Positions 11,512 to 26,071 of a stretch of 64,000 bases of DNA are shown piece by piece (position 1 is the stretch's first letter; each line of letters opens with the position of its first letter). The position numbers and the translations under genes were made by a program. This DNA is from Cyprinodon diabolis (taxonomy: Eukaryota > Chordata > Actinopteri > Cyprinodontiformes > Cyprinodontidae), in assembly GCA_030533445.1 (NCBI GenBank), contig CM060080.1:38330380-38394379 (forward strand), read 5' to 3'. Below the pieces are notes generated by a model. The model had not been told where the DNA came from, did no database searches, and worked only from the letters and a program-made list of their open reading frames with translations.

Positions 11512-12054
11512 AATCAGAACGTCTGTGCAAAAATAACAACCTAATTGAACATCCATCCATCCAAGTTTTGTTACATTTGCATTACTGGATTCGAAGTAGT
11601 ATGTCAGCACAAATTAACGAAAAAAGCAAGCTTTGCATTAAGAAAGGAAAGATATATTGTTTTTGGTTGATGGTGTTTGGTGGTTTTCTAAGACGCTTTA
11701 TAATCTTACAGCTTAATATGACTTTAAACTGGCCTCACTAACCTAAAAGATACACAAAAAATGACTGGTTATTTTAAAATGGATTAACTTCTGTGGCTGT
11801 TTTATTCCTTAATCCACATCTTAGAGTGATATCAGAGATTTAATACAAGAACACAGGGAGATGTGTGACTGTAATCTAGTTCCTGACTGATATTATGTAG
11901 ATAGGATTATCAGAATACTATATTTACTGCTATCTTATTATTTATACCTTGCAAAGCCCCAATAATATCCTTTATAGTGCTCATACAGTAAATGTTTTAT
12001 AATAAATGTCTGTTTAAAATACTCAATGGGATTTCTCTCCACAGACTAACAGTC

Positions 12055-13744
12055 ATGGCTTCCTCTACTCCACCCAACTTCTCCTGGGTGGAGCCTGGAA
12101 AACTGGCTGGACTGGCTATGCCCAGGATGCCTTGTGAATACAGGTACCTGCTGGACAACGGGATTAAACACCTTGTTTGTCTGTGTGAGAGGAAACCACC
12201 GAACCACGACTCCTGCCCCGAGTTACAGCTTCACCACATTAAGATAGTCGACTTCACTCCTCCTTCACCCAGTCAGATCGATAGATTTCTGTCTATCGTG
12301 GAAGAGGCCAACTCCAAAGGAGAGGTGTGAGCTCAGACACTAGCAGGGTCATCTGTCTTTTATTACACCTTTAATTACAACATAGTGTGAAAAACGGCCA
12401 ATTTTTCAAGATATCTAGCTTTTAATTTTTTACATTTGGAAAGAAAAACAACCCCCCTCAGCATTGTGCTTCCACCACCATGCTTTGGCATGAAAATGGT
12501 GGGTACAGAGTAATGTTGATGCCATACGCGGGATTTTGCTTGTAGGGCAGATAGTTCAGTATTCAGTGCTCTGGTCAGAACACCTACCTCCACCTGCTGC
12601 TGTATCGCCTTTATGTTGCTGTCTCAACTAACTCCCCATCACTCTAGAATAAAGGCCAATAACATTAAGATGGACTCCATTTAATCATAGGTTGAAGCTA
12701 TTTGGAACAAAATGTATTTAAGGGGGGCAGAGTAATAAGGCTTGAATACATATAGAGCTGGTGAAGATTGTCCATCATCCAGGTCATAGTCATTCCAAAA
12801 AAGTAAAAAAAAAAAAACAATCCACTGGACTTTGTTTCCAAGTTTGAAGACGTTTCGCTTCCCATACAGGAAGGTTTTTCTATTCAAAATGTCAGAAATA
12901 GTGTTGAGTTCCAGGCTTTATAGAGTGGATCAAAGCAAAGCCTTGTTTTGGCTTAGAAACATGCAATTAGTTAAAGGGGATTGTTGGGCTGCCTGATGAG
13001 GCGAGGTGCTCTGGTCTCCTGTAACGGGGTGAGGGTCGCGATTATAGCGGGAAGGAATCAAATCAACCGCTAAATCAACCTCTAACGACCCCCCCTTTCA
13101 GAGACAGAAAGTTTTCAGGTGTTACAGGCTAACATAGAAACAAAACCACCCCCATTCCAACGGGAGGAGCTGCTCATCAGGTTCAATTTGCATGTTTCTT
13201 ACGCCAAAACAGCGCTTTGCTGTGTTCCACTCTAGAAAGCCTTGAACTCCACATCATTTCTGACATTTTGAATTGAAAAAGCTCCTGGATGGGAAGAGAA
13301 ACGTCTTCAAACTTGGAAACAAAGTCCAGGTATACATACTGCTTTGCGTCAGAGGATCAATTATAGTTTAATTTTAACCAAAACTATAACTTGTGATCAT
13401 TACATGACAGAATGTGGGGGGAAAAATCAGTTACAACCAGACACAGTTTCATTGTAAAAAAACAACAGCAAATACCTGCCTAAGCTCAGAAGCTAATGCA
13501 GGGTGTGTACAGATCTCAGTCGTCTAAAGCAAACAAACCTTGTTCTGTTTGTCACCAGGGTGTGGCCGTTCACTGCATGCACGGCCACGGAAGAACGGGG
13601 ACCATGCTGGCCTGCTACCTGGTGAAGACGAGGAAAATGGCAGGGGTCGACGCCATCAAAGAGATCCGCCAAATTCGCAGGGGCTCCATCGAAACCCACG
13701 AACAGGAAAAGGCAGTGGTGCAGTTTCATCAGCGCATAAAGTAA
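12055..13744 (+). CDS. dusp23: dual specificity phosphatase 23, two coding exons, complete
   Basis: Small atypical dual-specificity protein phosphatase (VHZ family) acting on phosphotyrosine and phosphoserine/threonine, with only a catalytic domain. Exons are 12055-12324 and 13559-13744, joined in phase 0, giving 151 residues against about 150 in the family. The start ATG follows an acceptor (ctctccacag) at 12044, so a 5' UTR exon lies upstream. Near the N-terminus are PPNFSWVEPGKLAGLA and a general-acid aspartate in IVDFTPP (D66). Exon 2 supplies the signature HC-MHGHG-R (C96 to R102) and the family's GSIETHEQEKAV block. The active site is complete and no break is seen. The stop TAA is at 13742. 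The intron holds an inverted repeat and a Tc1-like relic. Confidence 0.95.
12821..13330. repeat. inverted-repeat element in the dusp23 intron
   Basis: Arms of about 90 bases at 12821-12915 and 13239-13330 are reverse complements (left arm: GGACTTTGTTTCCAAGTTTG, then AAGACGTTTCGCTTCCCAT). They enclose about 320 bases. It is probably a non-autonomous foldback transposon. No ORF is present. Confidence 0.7.
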
Positions 13745-15041
13745 CTTTATCATGAAAACAGGCAGTCCGGCCTACACTGGAACCACAGACCTCATTTATG
13801 TGCAAACTAACATTAACTGAAAATCAAAGATATCTGTGTTTTAGATTCAAATGAATGATCAATTCTAACATTTACGTGATTCAGACAAACATTTCTGCTC
13901 TAAGACATGCACACCTTGAAGGTTGTGCCTTACAAAAGCTAATAATTGCACAGTTTGTCACTTTACAACCACTAAGATTTTATGGAAACACTTTTTCCAA
14001 GACTTTCAAATGTTAAGTATAATTACGTCTGGACTTTGACTCATTTTAAAACACAAAAATGCTTTGATCCAAATCCTTTGTTCTGCTCGTATGTTAAGAC
14101 TCATTGTTCTGTTCCTGCATAAAATCTTTGCTCTACTTTCTGGTTTTTAATCAAAGTCCACAACTGTTCTTTATGCGTGGGTCATTATGATGCGCTTCAG
14201 AAAATAATGGTATCTATACAGAGTTTTAATTACGCACTGCTATAATCCTATTTACTTATTTAATAACTGCCCTGGAATTAATCATCTAAAATGTAGATGC
14301 ATTTCTAAATTGTTTGTTTACCCTTATGTTAGTCTATCACATAAAATCTTGTTAAAGTTTAATGAACTTTGTGTTTGTAATTTGACAACACTTTTGCAAG
14401 ATGCTTTTTTTTTGTCTATTTCAAAATGAAAGTTCATTTTTTATATAAAAAAACAGGAAACTTAGTTTATGCACTTGTTGTCAGTGAGAAAAGACGCTGA
14501 CGCTCTCTGAATGTCAGCTTCTCAGGAGCAGACGCCCTGCTCATGTTTTCCTCCAGGTTCCTGCAAAAGGAAAAATTTACTCATCTACTTGAAATTAAGG
14601 GTTTGGATGAAAACAACTTGTTTTATTGTAACAGACATAAAGCCAGGGTGTGAGAATTTACATTACTCAGGGACATTTTTTTTATGCCATCACAGAATGT
14701 GTTAAAAACTTTGCTTTATTGCTGGTTCCAGACTACGGTGGCCCAGAGGTGTATATCTTGGGAGGGTGACTATCATCAGATGACCTAAAGCCATGCTTTC
14801 ATCTCGTTTCTCTCTGGGCTCAGAGTCCAGATTGACGTTAACATTTAGTTCTAACTCTCCGTCTATCAACCAGTTCAATCTAAAATAGCTGAAGACATCT
14901 CCATGGTAACCACAGACTCCATTTGTGTTTTTATAGTTAGGCCTTCATTTCTGAAGTTCAAGTTCAGCACTGAAACGTTTTCCACACAATCACCCGACTA
15001 TATAACTTATGTGTTTATAGATTTTAATTGATCAGCCTGTC
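13745..15041. other. dusp23 3' flank
   Basis: Probable dusp23 3' UTR and the gap before the convergent afadin-like gene. It includes a Tc1-like relic end at 14308-14401 (TGACAACACTTTTGCAAGATG). The only clear plus-strand AATAAA, at 15323-15328, lies inside the afadin-like gene, so the dusp23 3' end is not settled. Confidence 0.4.
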
Positions 15042-15047
15042 TTTATT
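15042..15047 (-). promoter_or_regulatory. polyadenylation signal of the afadin-like gene
   Basis: AATAAA on the minus strand, 172 bases beyond the stop codon at 15219. Confidence 0.5.
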
Positions 15048-15218
15048 AGCAGAGGTCAGAGGTCACCCCTATTGGAACATAGAGTACCATCAGCTCCATT
15101 GTATGTCACTTCTGTTGTGCTATTTAAATTTGTGGTAAGGGTTTTGTTTTAAGCCTGAGACCTCTGGGCCACCGTACTAGACCCCAACGTGGAGCTCGAC
15201 GTGCTGGAAAGTGTAAAC

Positions 15219-18200
15219 TCACTCATTTGGAGCGAAGTTGTTCAGACCCTTTTTTCTTTGATCTGCCAAAGACATAAAAAAGTTTTATTATGTCATGTAA
15301 AGGAAATGTATCACAGAATCACAATAAAAGTCTGAAATTTCCTTTAATGTTTTGGTGTTTTTCCTTTTTTTTTTTGTACCTCGTTTCTGTTCTTGCCGGT
15401 TGAAAAGCTGATTTCCTGCTTGCTTCTCCTGGTTTTGTTCTCTGTTGTCATTTCCTACAGATTTGATCTTTTCCTAGACATGGAGGTACAAAAATGTGAA
15501 TTCTCCATGGTAAATCAAACTTTGAGGTTAATCTATGACAATCAGTGTTGATCAGGTCATTTAATTTTTTTTTTTCTACCTTGTTAATTGGTGTCCTGTC
15601 CCCCAGCTGCTGCAGGATCACCATCATGTCCAGATCTTCCTCCTCCTCCTCTTCATCTCTCTGTTGAACCTCCTGCAGCCTCTTCTGAAACTGCCACTCC
15701 AGGTCAAGCTTCCTCAGTCTGTCATTCTCTTCTGCGCTTCTTTTGTCTTTTGCTCGAAGCTGCTGCGCCTCCTGCTCCAGAAGCTCCACGGCCTTTAGTC
15801 TCTGCCGCTTCTCCAGCATCTCCTGGGCTTCCCTCCTCCAGGGATCACACAGTGCCTGGGGATCTTTTTTCTTTGCAAGGCCTGAGCACTTCTGCTTAGA
15901 CAGAGGCTCTTGGAAAGAAACGTGTTTGGTTGGAGTGATGCTCACTTGGGGTTTTTCTACTTTATCTCCGCATAGGATGGATCTCTGCTGCTGCCAAAGA
16001 GCTGAGGGCTGAAGAAGCTTCTCAGGAGCTGATAAAGGACGAGCGTAGATATGAGCTGCTTGGTTTGGAGAATTTATTTGCTGTTCGCTGGCTTTATAAA
16101 CCTGGTTCATCTTCACCTGAAGCCCAGCAGAGCTCTGCTGGAAGGTAGTGAGGGGAGGGTTTGACTGTGTGCTCCTGGCTCTGGTGATGGGGATGTCGAT
16201 GCGCATTGGTTGGACTGATGGCGTCGGTGTGGACTGCTGTGTAAAAGGGATTCTCCAGACGCCGGCAGGACTGGGACGGGTTCCCTGCAGCTGTTTGGTA
16301 GAGCCGCTGCCATCAGAGAGGATGTCATGTGTGGAAACGCTTGAGCGAACAGGGAAAGATGAGCAGGAGCTTGTTGACTGTTTTGAATTGTGGTTCCTCT
16401 GCGCACATGTGTTCTGCCTTTGGTCCAGCAGGGGGCCTCCAGTGTCCGTACACAGGTTCTCCTCAGACATGGCCTGACGCTTAATGGGAGAACAATGGAA
16501 ATTCAGCTGCTGATGTCTCTAAAGTGACATGAAAAATTCCAATACAACAAAGTGAATTTCTCAATTTCTTTATATACGTGAAAATGGAAGGTGTTAAGCT
16601 TTTATAAGGCAGTACAAATGGTTTTGTGCTGGAGTTGCATGACCATACCATGAAGCTCCTCCTACTGGAGCTCTGCTCATTCAAAGGAGTCACAGCTGTT
16701 GGTTGGTTTGACTCAAAGGCCGACTTCTCCTTCGACTTGGGGTTCGGTAGGGTCTGATATTCCCTGCAAAGGGTCTGAAAGAGTACAAATAAAATCCAAT
16801 ATTGGCTTTATTATTGACAAAAAGCAGCTAAAAGTTGTCTTCTGTGTTTTATTTGATTAGAAAATTTATGTCAATAAATGTTATCGAATTTTAACCAAAG
16901 CTCTGATAATATTTGCTCTCTGGTTACCCAGTTATCAAGGTGGAAATGCTTCAAAAGAAATAATAATGAAAAACTAGTTTAGGGAAATGTACAAATACTT
17001 AACTCAAAATAAGTATTAAATAAATGTTTCTGGTTTTCTTATTAAAAATATAAATTTGCATAGATCCTGATGTGTTCTGAATCTGTCATTAATATGTTTT
17101 ATTCCTTTTTTTTTGGGGGGGGGGACATGTCTTTACCTGAAGAAAAGGAAAATACAAATTAAGCAAATAAAATTCTCACATCAGTGCAAAGGTTGATGCT
17201 TGACACGGATGCAGAGTTGTTTCCTCTCCCATTGGGGACACCGTGTTCCCCTCCATCCTCCAGGCTAAAGCCTGCTGGAACAAGCCGAAAATAATAGAAG
17301 CAAAGCTGTCTTTTTTACTCATCCTCATGCATTGAACGTACTTCCCATTCAGGAATGTGGATTGCACACGCCCAGCTGCCAAAAGTCATCACAACAAAGG
17401 GTCACTCACCGGTCATGTTAGGGTTGGAACGGTAAAGCTGGCGGTTTTTCTGCATCCTCTGGTCTTTCTTTCTTTTGCTGCCTCCATGGAGCCTCTCTGA
17501 GGGGCTGCCATCCACAACGCAGTGCAGCGTCCACCCCCCGTTGTTCAGCTTCCTCTGTTCTCCATCACCTTTTCAGACAAAAACATTTTCAAACAAGATG
17601 CAAAAATAATAAATATGAGTGGAAGTGCAGAACTTACCCATTCCTAAATGGTTCTTGCTTGTTTTGTTTTCTGGGGACGTTTCCTTCAGTAGTTCCCAGA
17701 GGCCATGGTAGCTCGCCGCAAACTTTTCCACCTTTAGGGTCACTACAGGTCCAGTTTGCATCATAATCGCTGCTGCCCTTAATACGTCAAAAATGTTTAT
17801 GAAAGCAATTGTGACATTACTCATGAAGAGAGAATATTATCATATCATCATGTGAGACTGGATGTTTGTTACAGGATGCAGTCATGTGGAAAACTTAAAG
17901 GATAAGAAGAGCTTAATATCCAAGAAAACTGATCATTTACATTAAAAAACTACTAAATAAAGTTCATGTATTCACAAGCTTGCCAGTTGTTTTCTGTGAT
18001 TTGGTGCATTAGAGCGTTTTCTATTAGCTTTTCAAAGTTACATGTCAGAAATCCAATAGAACGTCCCTTGAGATCAGAACGTGGAGCAGGACTGTCCGTT
18101 TCAGACATCCTCTGGTTCAGATTCAATATTTCTGCTGCTCTCATAAAATATAGTCAAAGCTGCAGATATAAATTTTTTATTTTTTCCCTTATGGCTGCTT

Positions 18201-21200
18201 TAAACTAGTTCTATGTTCTAACCGATTTCTCTGCTGGTTTTAATTGGAATTTGGACCTTTAATCTGGGAACGGTTCCCTACCAGGATAGAGCTTGTTCTC
18301 ATTTAGGTTGGGTATCCAGTGGTTTGCTATATTTGCTAAGTATTTTTAGCAATATCAGCTGATTAGAACATGTAGTTCCGTTCATTTTTTAACAGTATAA
18401 TCCTTTTGTAGAACTTGTTGCCAGATGTAGCTTACCTGTCTTGGCTGAGTCCAACCAGGCTGTGACCGTCCACACTGAGCAGCTGATCTCCAGCTGCTAA
18501 GCTCCCGTCCTGCATGCAGCATCAAAACATCTTAATCTCTTGCATAATAAGATATATTCCCTCTGAAATGAAGCTGAGATCCTCTCACCATTTCGGCCGG
18601 TCCTCCCTTGACAACAGATTTAATATAAATCCCGAGGTGACTCTGGCCTGCTCCCTGCAGCAGAATATTAGTCTGTTCATTCTCTGAATCTCTGTGTTGA
18701 CAGTTTTGATGTTTTTACAGTTATCACCTTGGCTGCTACTATACTGACTCCCATCCCACTATTCAAAGGCTTATGCAAAGTGATGTTCACAATCTCAGGT
18801 TGTCTGGGTGCTTCCTGATGAAAATAAAAGTACAAATAAAATGCATGAGTTCATCTCACAGTTAATTTAGCCCGTCAAAACGTCTCTGCACAGCATCTGT
18901 TCTTGTTACCAAGTATAAATCCCCATCGGTATTTGTTCTTTCACCAAAATGTGCTGTCCAGTCTCCTTGGGAACGAGGCACATAGGTCAAACAGCAGAGC
19001 CCTGAGAGTGAGATAGAAAGGATGCAACTTACTTCTAAATTCAGAATAAAGTGTGGTTCAACTTTTACATCTGAATGGAAGGTCTCCTACCTTTCTGACA
19101 TATTGGCTCCAAAAACTCTACGAGCCCCTGAGGGATTCCTCTCACTGTGTCACAGGAATATCCTCCCTCCGGCAACAGGAAAGGCAGGAGCAGATTGAGC
19201 CTCTCCTCCAACCGGATTTCTCGTCCTTCGCTGTGAATCAGGTTATCGGCCGAGGCCTTGGCAGCCTTCACCACGGCATCCATCAAATCCTGCAGCGAAG
19301 GTGACAGACAGTAAGAGACAGCTGCTGCATTTTAAGGAAGAGTCGACCAAGGAGTGGACATCCAATCTGCCTGCAAAGATTCTGAGCCGACGGATGACCC
19401 TGGCCTTTGACATCCACTGTGTTCATGCAGAGGTGGAGATGAATCATCAAAACAGATGAATGATGCTTCGGCGCCATTGCTGTCTCCTTTAAAATTGTTA
19501 TTCTTTCACAATCCTTATATTACCTCCAACTCCTCATCTTTGGTTTACAGCCACTCCCAAACTGTCAGTCACACAATTTCCACATCTAAGTAGGGTGGAC
19601 TGAACAGCTTTTGCACCTGTTAATTATTTAACCGTCGTACATCTCCCACCATATGCTCACTTTTGCGTGTGTGTTTCTTTGGAGGTATTTCCTGTATGAT
19701 TTCTATTTAAGTCTTCTATGCATTTCTTTGCATTTATTTACTGCTCTGCTCTGCCTAATTAGACTTTGTCCTTCAGCTGTTCTGCTCTTAGCTGCTCAGC
19801 TCCTCTTCATTCCATCTGATTAGCTCTTCTGGCTCATTGGCCATCTTCCATTGCTGCCATAGCTTATTTACTCACATTTTCTGCTTGATTCTTCTATCCT
19901 GTCTGTCTCTCTACCTGTGCATCTACATTTCATCCCAAACCATTTTCCTTCTTCATCATAAAAGGGATTTAAGTGGGAGAAAACTGGTACGGGTACTCGT
20001 CTTAATGTTATATAAATATGTTACAGAAACAGTGGTAATATTTTACGTAGATCTATCTTTTATTTGTGGATAAATATCTTTATGTATAGAAAGTAATAAA
20101 AACAGACAACAAAAAATCTTAATAGAATAGACTAGAAAAGAAAATCCCTTTATTGTCCCACAATGGGGAAATTCTGTTATGAGCGGCATTCAAATTATAA
20201 TTAATCAACTTTTATTTACTCTAAGACTTATGGTGATGACATGGAAATAGAAATAACAAAGGATTACAGATGTTTTATAAAATAAATCATCTTTAATACA
20301 ATAAAGTGAGACTAAAGGTTTCATTAAATTCATTATAGGTTCTTTCTGTGAAATACTTTTTTTTTCAGTTATCAATCCCATGCCGCTTTAGCCATATTAT
20401 TTTACCTTTTGTGCCTGGGACACCAAGTATTGAAGTAGGGCACAAAAAAAAAACGAAGAATAAAAAAAAAAGCTTGGGTAAAAAAAGCATAATTTTAGTA
20501 GCCAAATCATAACAACTACATATTTAAAATAAAAATGTGTAATTAAGTAGTGAAAAAGGCTATACTACAGCAGGTGATGCTTTAACAAGTTCGTGAGCTG
20601 ATGAGTCAGCAACAGAAATACTAAAAAAACAGGCCAATTAGGGGCTGTCAAAGCTAATGTGTAAATGCACATTAATGTGCGATTAACACATGCTTCCATA
20701 CATTTTGCACCTCATCTGTGCTGAGCGTTTTTTTCTGCTCCAGCTGTTTCTACTGTCTCTTTAAAATGTCCACTCTGTTCCAACTCCTGTCTGACTCCTT
20801 CTAAGGAGTCAATCCTTCAATATAAGGAGGGTTTTTTTGCCTTTTGTTGGCAAAAATACAGTTATGCACTACCAAAGCAACACTAAACTTTGAATGAATT
20901 AAAAAATGTGAAAAATAATAAACGCGAAAGCAACACAGTTATGTTAAATAATCTTATGTTTCACCTTGAAAAAGAAAGGGCTGAGGAGAGGGAGTGATAT
21001 TAGTTTCAAACGAAGGATTACATTATGCATTTATTGTTAATTTTCCTCCATTATTGGTAAAATACAGTTATATTGTGTGGAAGTATATGCTAACCTGACT
21101 CCGCCAGATGGATTTGCTCCGCATATCCATCTGGAAACCTTCCGTTGAAGTAATTTTGGGAAGGGGCGTAAATACTGGTTAGCTGATTGGCCTATGTTGG

Positions 21201-22781
21201 TGATAGACAGGCCAAATAAACCAATCAGATCAACGAAGCATATGACGTACTAACAGAGCGATGACGAAGAGGAGCCAATTGATAGATCAAACTCTTGGTG
21301 AAACCATTCGGGAGAAGAGCAAAAACATCTTTTCCTCTGAGAAAAGCCTCCAGAGCAGTGTTTTGCTCTTCTTTCAGTGAAGAAATACTCTGTAATTCCG
21401 ATAAAACTTGCTCGATAGCCACGCTAACGCTAGTTTCTTTAGACTGAACTGTCGCGCTTCTCGTTGCGTCACACCCCAACCCGCCTCAAAGCCAACGCTG
21501 ATTGGACGTTCGTTTGGTGAACGGCTCCAAATTTTCTTTAACGGAGAGTCTCCAGACTGATCTGCGAGTGAAACCTTGAAAGCTCGCGAGATCAGGATGG
21601 TCTCACGAGGCTAAGTATATGCACCATTTTTGCTGCAAAATGTGTTAAATTACTTTATTACTCTTATTTTTTGCACCCATATGGACAAAAGTCCCACTAA
21701 GCACCCTCTACTTCAAACATTTCTGGACTACATTTCTGGTATGTCAAAAGGTAAAATTTGGAATTGATGGCATTGCGTATCATTGTATATTGACCCACTT
21801 AAAGCACTAGTTGTTAAATAACTTTTTTACTAGTCAGTATTTGTGCAGATAAAACTCTAAGGGCCGGATTTATCAAAGGTTTGCGTGTATAAAAACGTGA
21901 GCTATTTCACTGGGCACGCTAAAAAATGTACAAACTGATCTATCAACAGCGTGCTAAAAGGATTTGGTCTTTAAAACATGCTAAATAGCGCCTCTTATCC
22001 ATTTAGTACTTTTTCTGCAATGAATATTCAATATGGGGCGTTTACACGCAAAAGTGCGTCTTGTGGGAGGAGAAAATGTAAATATATTAATTTAGCACTC
22101 GCAAAGTGATTTATCAAACCTGAAAGCAATTTTGCTAACGGTATCTGAATCTATATTTAACACGTTTCAAAAGAAGGTGCAAATGGTCTGTATGCGTAAT
22201 TGCGCACACATGGCAGCGGTTATTGTCGCAAGAAGGAGACATGGAAATGAAGCAAGGAGACGCAGAGGACGTATTTTTTCACTCCGTGTGAATATTTTTG
22301 GAATGAACGAGGAAACGATCATCAAAACATATCGTTTATCCAGTATTGCCATTTTGGAGCTGTTGGGGGAACTCCGAATGGATTTGGAGCCAGCCACAAG
22401 GAGGACCCACGCAACACCAGATATCACAAAACTCCTTGCAACGTTGCACTTTTTTGCATCTGGGTCATTCCAGCATACGGTTGCAGCGAGAGCTGGGATC
22501 TCCCAATCTCGTTTTTCAGAAGTGCTGTCTGATGTTCTAAATGCCATGTCGCCCTGACGCCCTAACGGAGAACCCCGACCTCTGCGCCTGTGGAGCAACA
22601 TGCCAATGCTGCGGAGATGTGTACGCGCAGTCATCTCATCCACAGTCCCATTGTGAGCCATTTGGTATGTGCATTTTTCTACAGGCCAATACAAAACACC
22701 TGTTTTTTTTTTTTTTTTTAATGCAGTGAAGTAGAAATTCAGCCACATACCACCTTAGGGAATAAAGGTAGCCAAGGTTTA

Positions 22782-22839
<58 letters not shown>

Positions 22840-25800
22840 GGAGGGGGTGTCACTGTAAGATTAAAATTTCTTAATGCACTAGTTTGCACAAACTACTTTG
22901 CCGCAAAACACAAAACGCGCAAAACCATCATTTAAATAGGGCGTCTCCAACAGTTTTGCACCTGCCACCAGTTACGCAATCGCTCTTGTTAAATCACCCA
23001 CAAACCATGGTTCAGCCCCTCGCGCAAAATTCCAGTTTGCGAGCGCAAATTACTGCACGCAAAATTGGATCTTGATAAATCCGGCCCTAAGTCTTCAGAT
23101 GTTTGTTCCTATCAGCTATCCACATCAAAGGAAGGAATTTAAATGCCTCAGCCAGAATTCTGATGATAATTAAATATAGTTTATATTTCTCCTCATTGGC
23201 TTTCATTCATTGACTTCCTATTAATTCCCGAAATAATTTAAAGTCATCTTATCTTATAACAAAGATCTGATAATTTTGCTTCTACCAGAGCACTTAACTC
23301 TTACAATGCTGGTTCCTAGATTTTCTAAAAATAGAATGGGAGGCAGATCTTTTAGTTATCAGGCTCCTCTCCCGTGGAACCAACTACCAGGTTATCCTGA
23401 GCTATCTCTATAGTTATGCTGCTATAGGCTTAGAGTGCAGGAGGACAAAGGGGTTGCTTTATATCATTCTGCTTCATTCTATCTCTATCCTCTAATTCTG
23501 CAGAATTTGTTAGTTTAAACCCTAACTTTATGTTTTCTTTGCTTTATCTTCATGTAGTAGCTTCATCAGGTTTGGCACACTGTTTAGCTGTGATACCATA
23601 ATGGAGGGAGGCATTAGCTGGGCGTATCCTATCAACAACCTGGATTATAGATGATGGAGTTGGACATGTTTTTAGTCCTGTCTCTTTCTTAGACATAGCT
23701 ATGGGCTCAGCTTTTACTGTGTTGAGCTGCTCTCTTTCATCCCTTTGACAAGAAAACCAGCTTAGAGTTTGTCTCCATAACATTTTTTTTTTCCAAGAGC
23801 TAGGTCACTGTTACCTTTTCTAACCTAGTCAGTATTTATGGATCAGTGCTTTAATGTTCCTTTTGTTTTTCTGCTCCTGTCTTCTCAAAACAAATGTCGG
23901 CCCTGACAGAAGGCCGCCCACACTGTCTGGTTCTGCGGGAGGGTTCTTCCTATTTAAATATTTGTTTTCTCCTCTCCACTGTCTCTGCATGGATGCTTAG
24001 GGTGAAGGATTGCTATAGAGTCAACATCATGATACAAGCGAGTATCTGCTGTCGCCACATCAGGAGGAACATATCCTGCAAAATCAATTACTTCTTGCAT
24101 TCCATTAGGATTCCTTAGACAGAAAAATCTTAACCAGTCAACACGATATTATTAAATTGTCTCTGCAAAGTTCCATGAGATGACATGTGATGCGAATCTG
24201 CGCAATATATAAATAACCTGAAACTGAATGGACACTAGGAACCAAAATAATGATGCTCTTTATGCATGATTCATTATCATATTTGTCACTGAAGTCATTA
24301 ATAATTCACCCTATTAAATCAACGAGCTCAGCCAGTAGCTATGCCTGCTTCTCCCTTGCTGCAAACCTTGTGCTTTTTCTCATACTAAGCTGTCTTAGAA
24401 TATAGGCCCCAAATATCAATATTTCTTAGGATATGTGCTTTTTTTCTAGAATTGAGCAGGCAAGGGATACACTTTGCCAATAAGATAAGACTATTTACAC
24501 TCAGAATAAGAAAAGAGCAACTGGAGTCTCCTATTTCAAGAGCTTAATATCTAATTAGTTTATTTTAAGGGTAAAAATATTAATTCCATTGGCAAATCCT
24601 CTTATTTCATTTTTACTGCGTAAACTATTTGTTCTGATGAGAACAAAACTGCAGGCAAACTGTGGGTGGCCAGGGTCAGTGAAGTGAAGGACTACTCACA
24701 AGGGGAATCTGAGGCTCATTGGTTCCACAGAGGTAGCCAGCCATCAACTTCTGCAGCTGCAGGGAGTTCAGCTTGAAACAGGAGCTCTGAATGTCCTTAG
24801 CATCCAGCACTGAGTACTTTTTCATTGTCAGAAGAGTGGTCGCCTAGTAACAAACCAGGCAATACTATTTTAGCAGCTTGCATCCAAGGAGACAGTATAA
24901 TCCATGGTTAAAGAAATAATTATATCAAATAAAAGTAATGATGGTAGGGAAGAGCATGCATCATTCAGCTTTATACCTGTATTATGTGGCTCAGGTGGCA
25001 GTCGGCAGCCAGCTCTAAGCCCTGCCTCTCTGCCCAGGCCTCAATGGGTGTTAGCCTCTGACGCAGTGCAGACCCCCAGTAGTGAGAGCGCAGTCCTGGA
25101 GTCATGGTTTCTGGTGCCATGAGCTGGTTAAAAAGCCAAGCACTGATGAAATGAAAAAACTGGGAGAAGAGCTGGATAGTTAGGGCCGGGTTAACCCGAC
25201 ACCGGCGTAGAAGAGACATGGCATTCATCAAGGTGTCCAACACCATCTCTGCGACCAATGAGACCAAAAGAGGAAGTTGTAGCATAAGATTTATAGTAGA
25301 AACAATAGTAAGATAGTTTAATCTGTTTAACTGTTCAGTTAAAAACGAACATTAAACCATATACCTATACCAGCCGGTAGAGCACTGTGTTGCTCCGGAT
25401 CAATGAGAAAAGTTGGCAAGTGCTTAATCAACTCCCTCTGCAGGCAATGTAGCAGGAAGCTATACAGCAGAAAAAAACAAACCATTGAGTTTATCTGGTG
25501 AAGTCAGAAAATCTCTCATAATCTCCTCTTAGATCTGAGTCCAACATCGGTCAATTTTTAGATTGGTCAAGAGGATTGACAGTATGGCTCTAAACATGTT
25601 GAAGTCATCCTAATATGACATCTTTGGGTGTTCCTCTGGGCTCCACTTTAGGTCCAATACCATTTTCCCCTTGGGGCAATAATTTCCATAGCTTTCTTCT
25701 TTTGATACTTTGACAAAGCGATGTACTTATCAATAAATTAACAAACTGCTAATGAGTTGGTGAAGCTGGAGGATTGTCTAAAAGATGCTTACAGGCTTCA

Positions 25801-26024
25801 GCAGCAATATGTAATGCTTTCCTATATAAGTACAGGTCTGCTTGAAAGTATACACACTCCCTTTAAAGAAAAGGACAATTTCCCCCTAGTTATTCAAATA
25901 ACAGAAAACTCAGAAAGGTTATAATAAATACAAATTTGCTAAATGATCATTTTGTCAGAATCAGAATCAGAAATACTTTAATAATCCCAGAGGGAAATTA
26001 CTTTTGTTACACGCTCCAGTTACA

Positions 26025-26071
<47 letters not shown>

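Larger units (their letters stand above)
21861..23087 (+). mobile_element. PIF/Harbinger element
   Basis: The 1,227-bp element has perfect 16-bp terminal inverted repeats, GGGCCGGATTTATCAA, and a 3-bp TAA target duplication (21858-21860 and 23088-23090). This is diagnostic of PIF/Harbinger. It contains a HARBI1-like fragment (22132-22557) and a (TA)n tract, and lacks the catalytic part of the nuclease. It lies in afadin-like intron 11. Confidence 0.9.

Noticed and set aside
16148..16477. plus-strand ORF of 109 codons
   Set aside because: It is the shadow of the large afadin-like exon 21 on the opposite strand.
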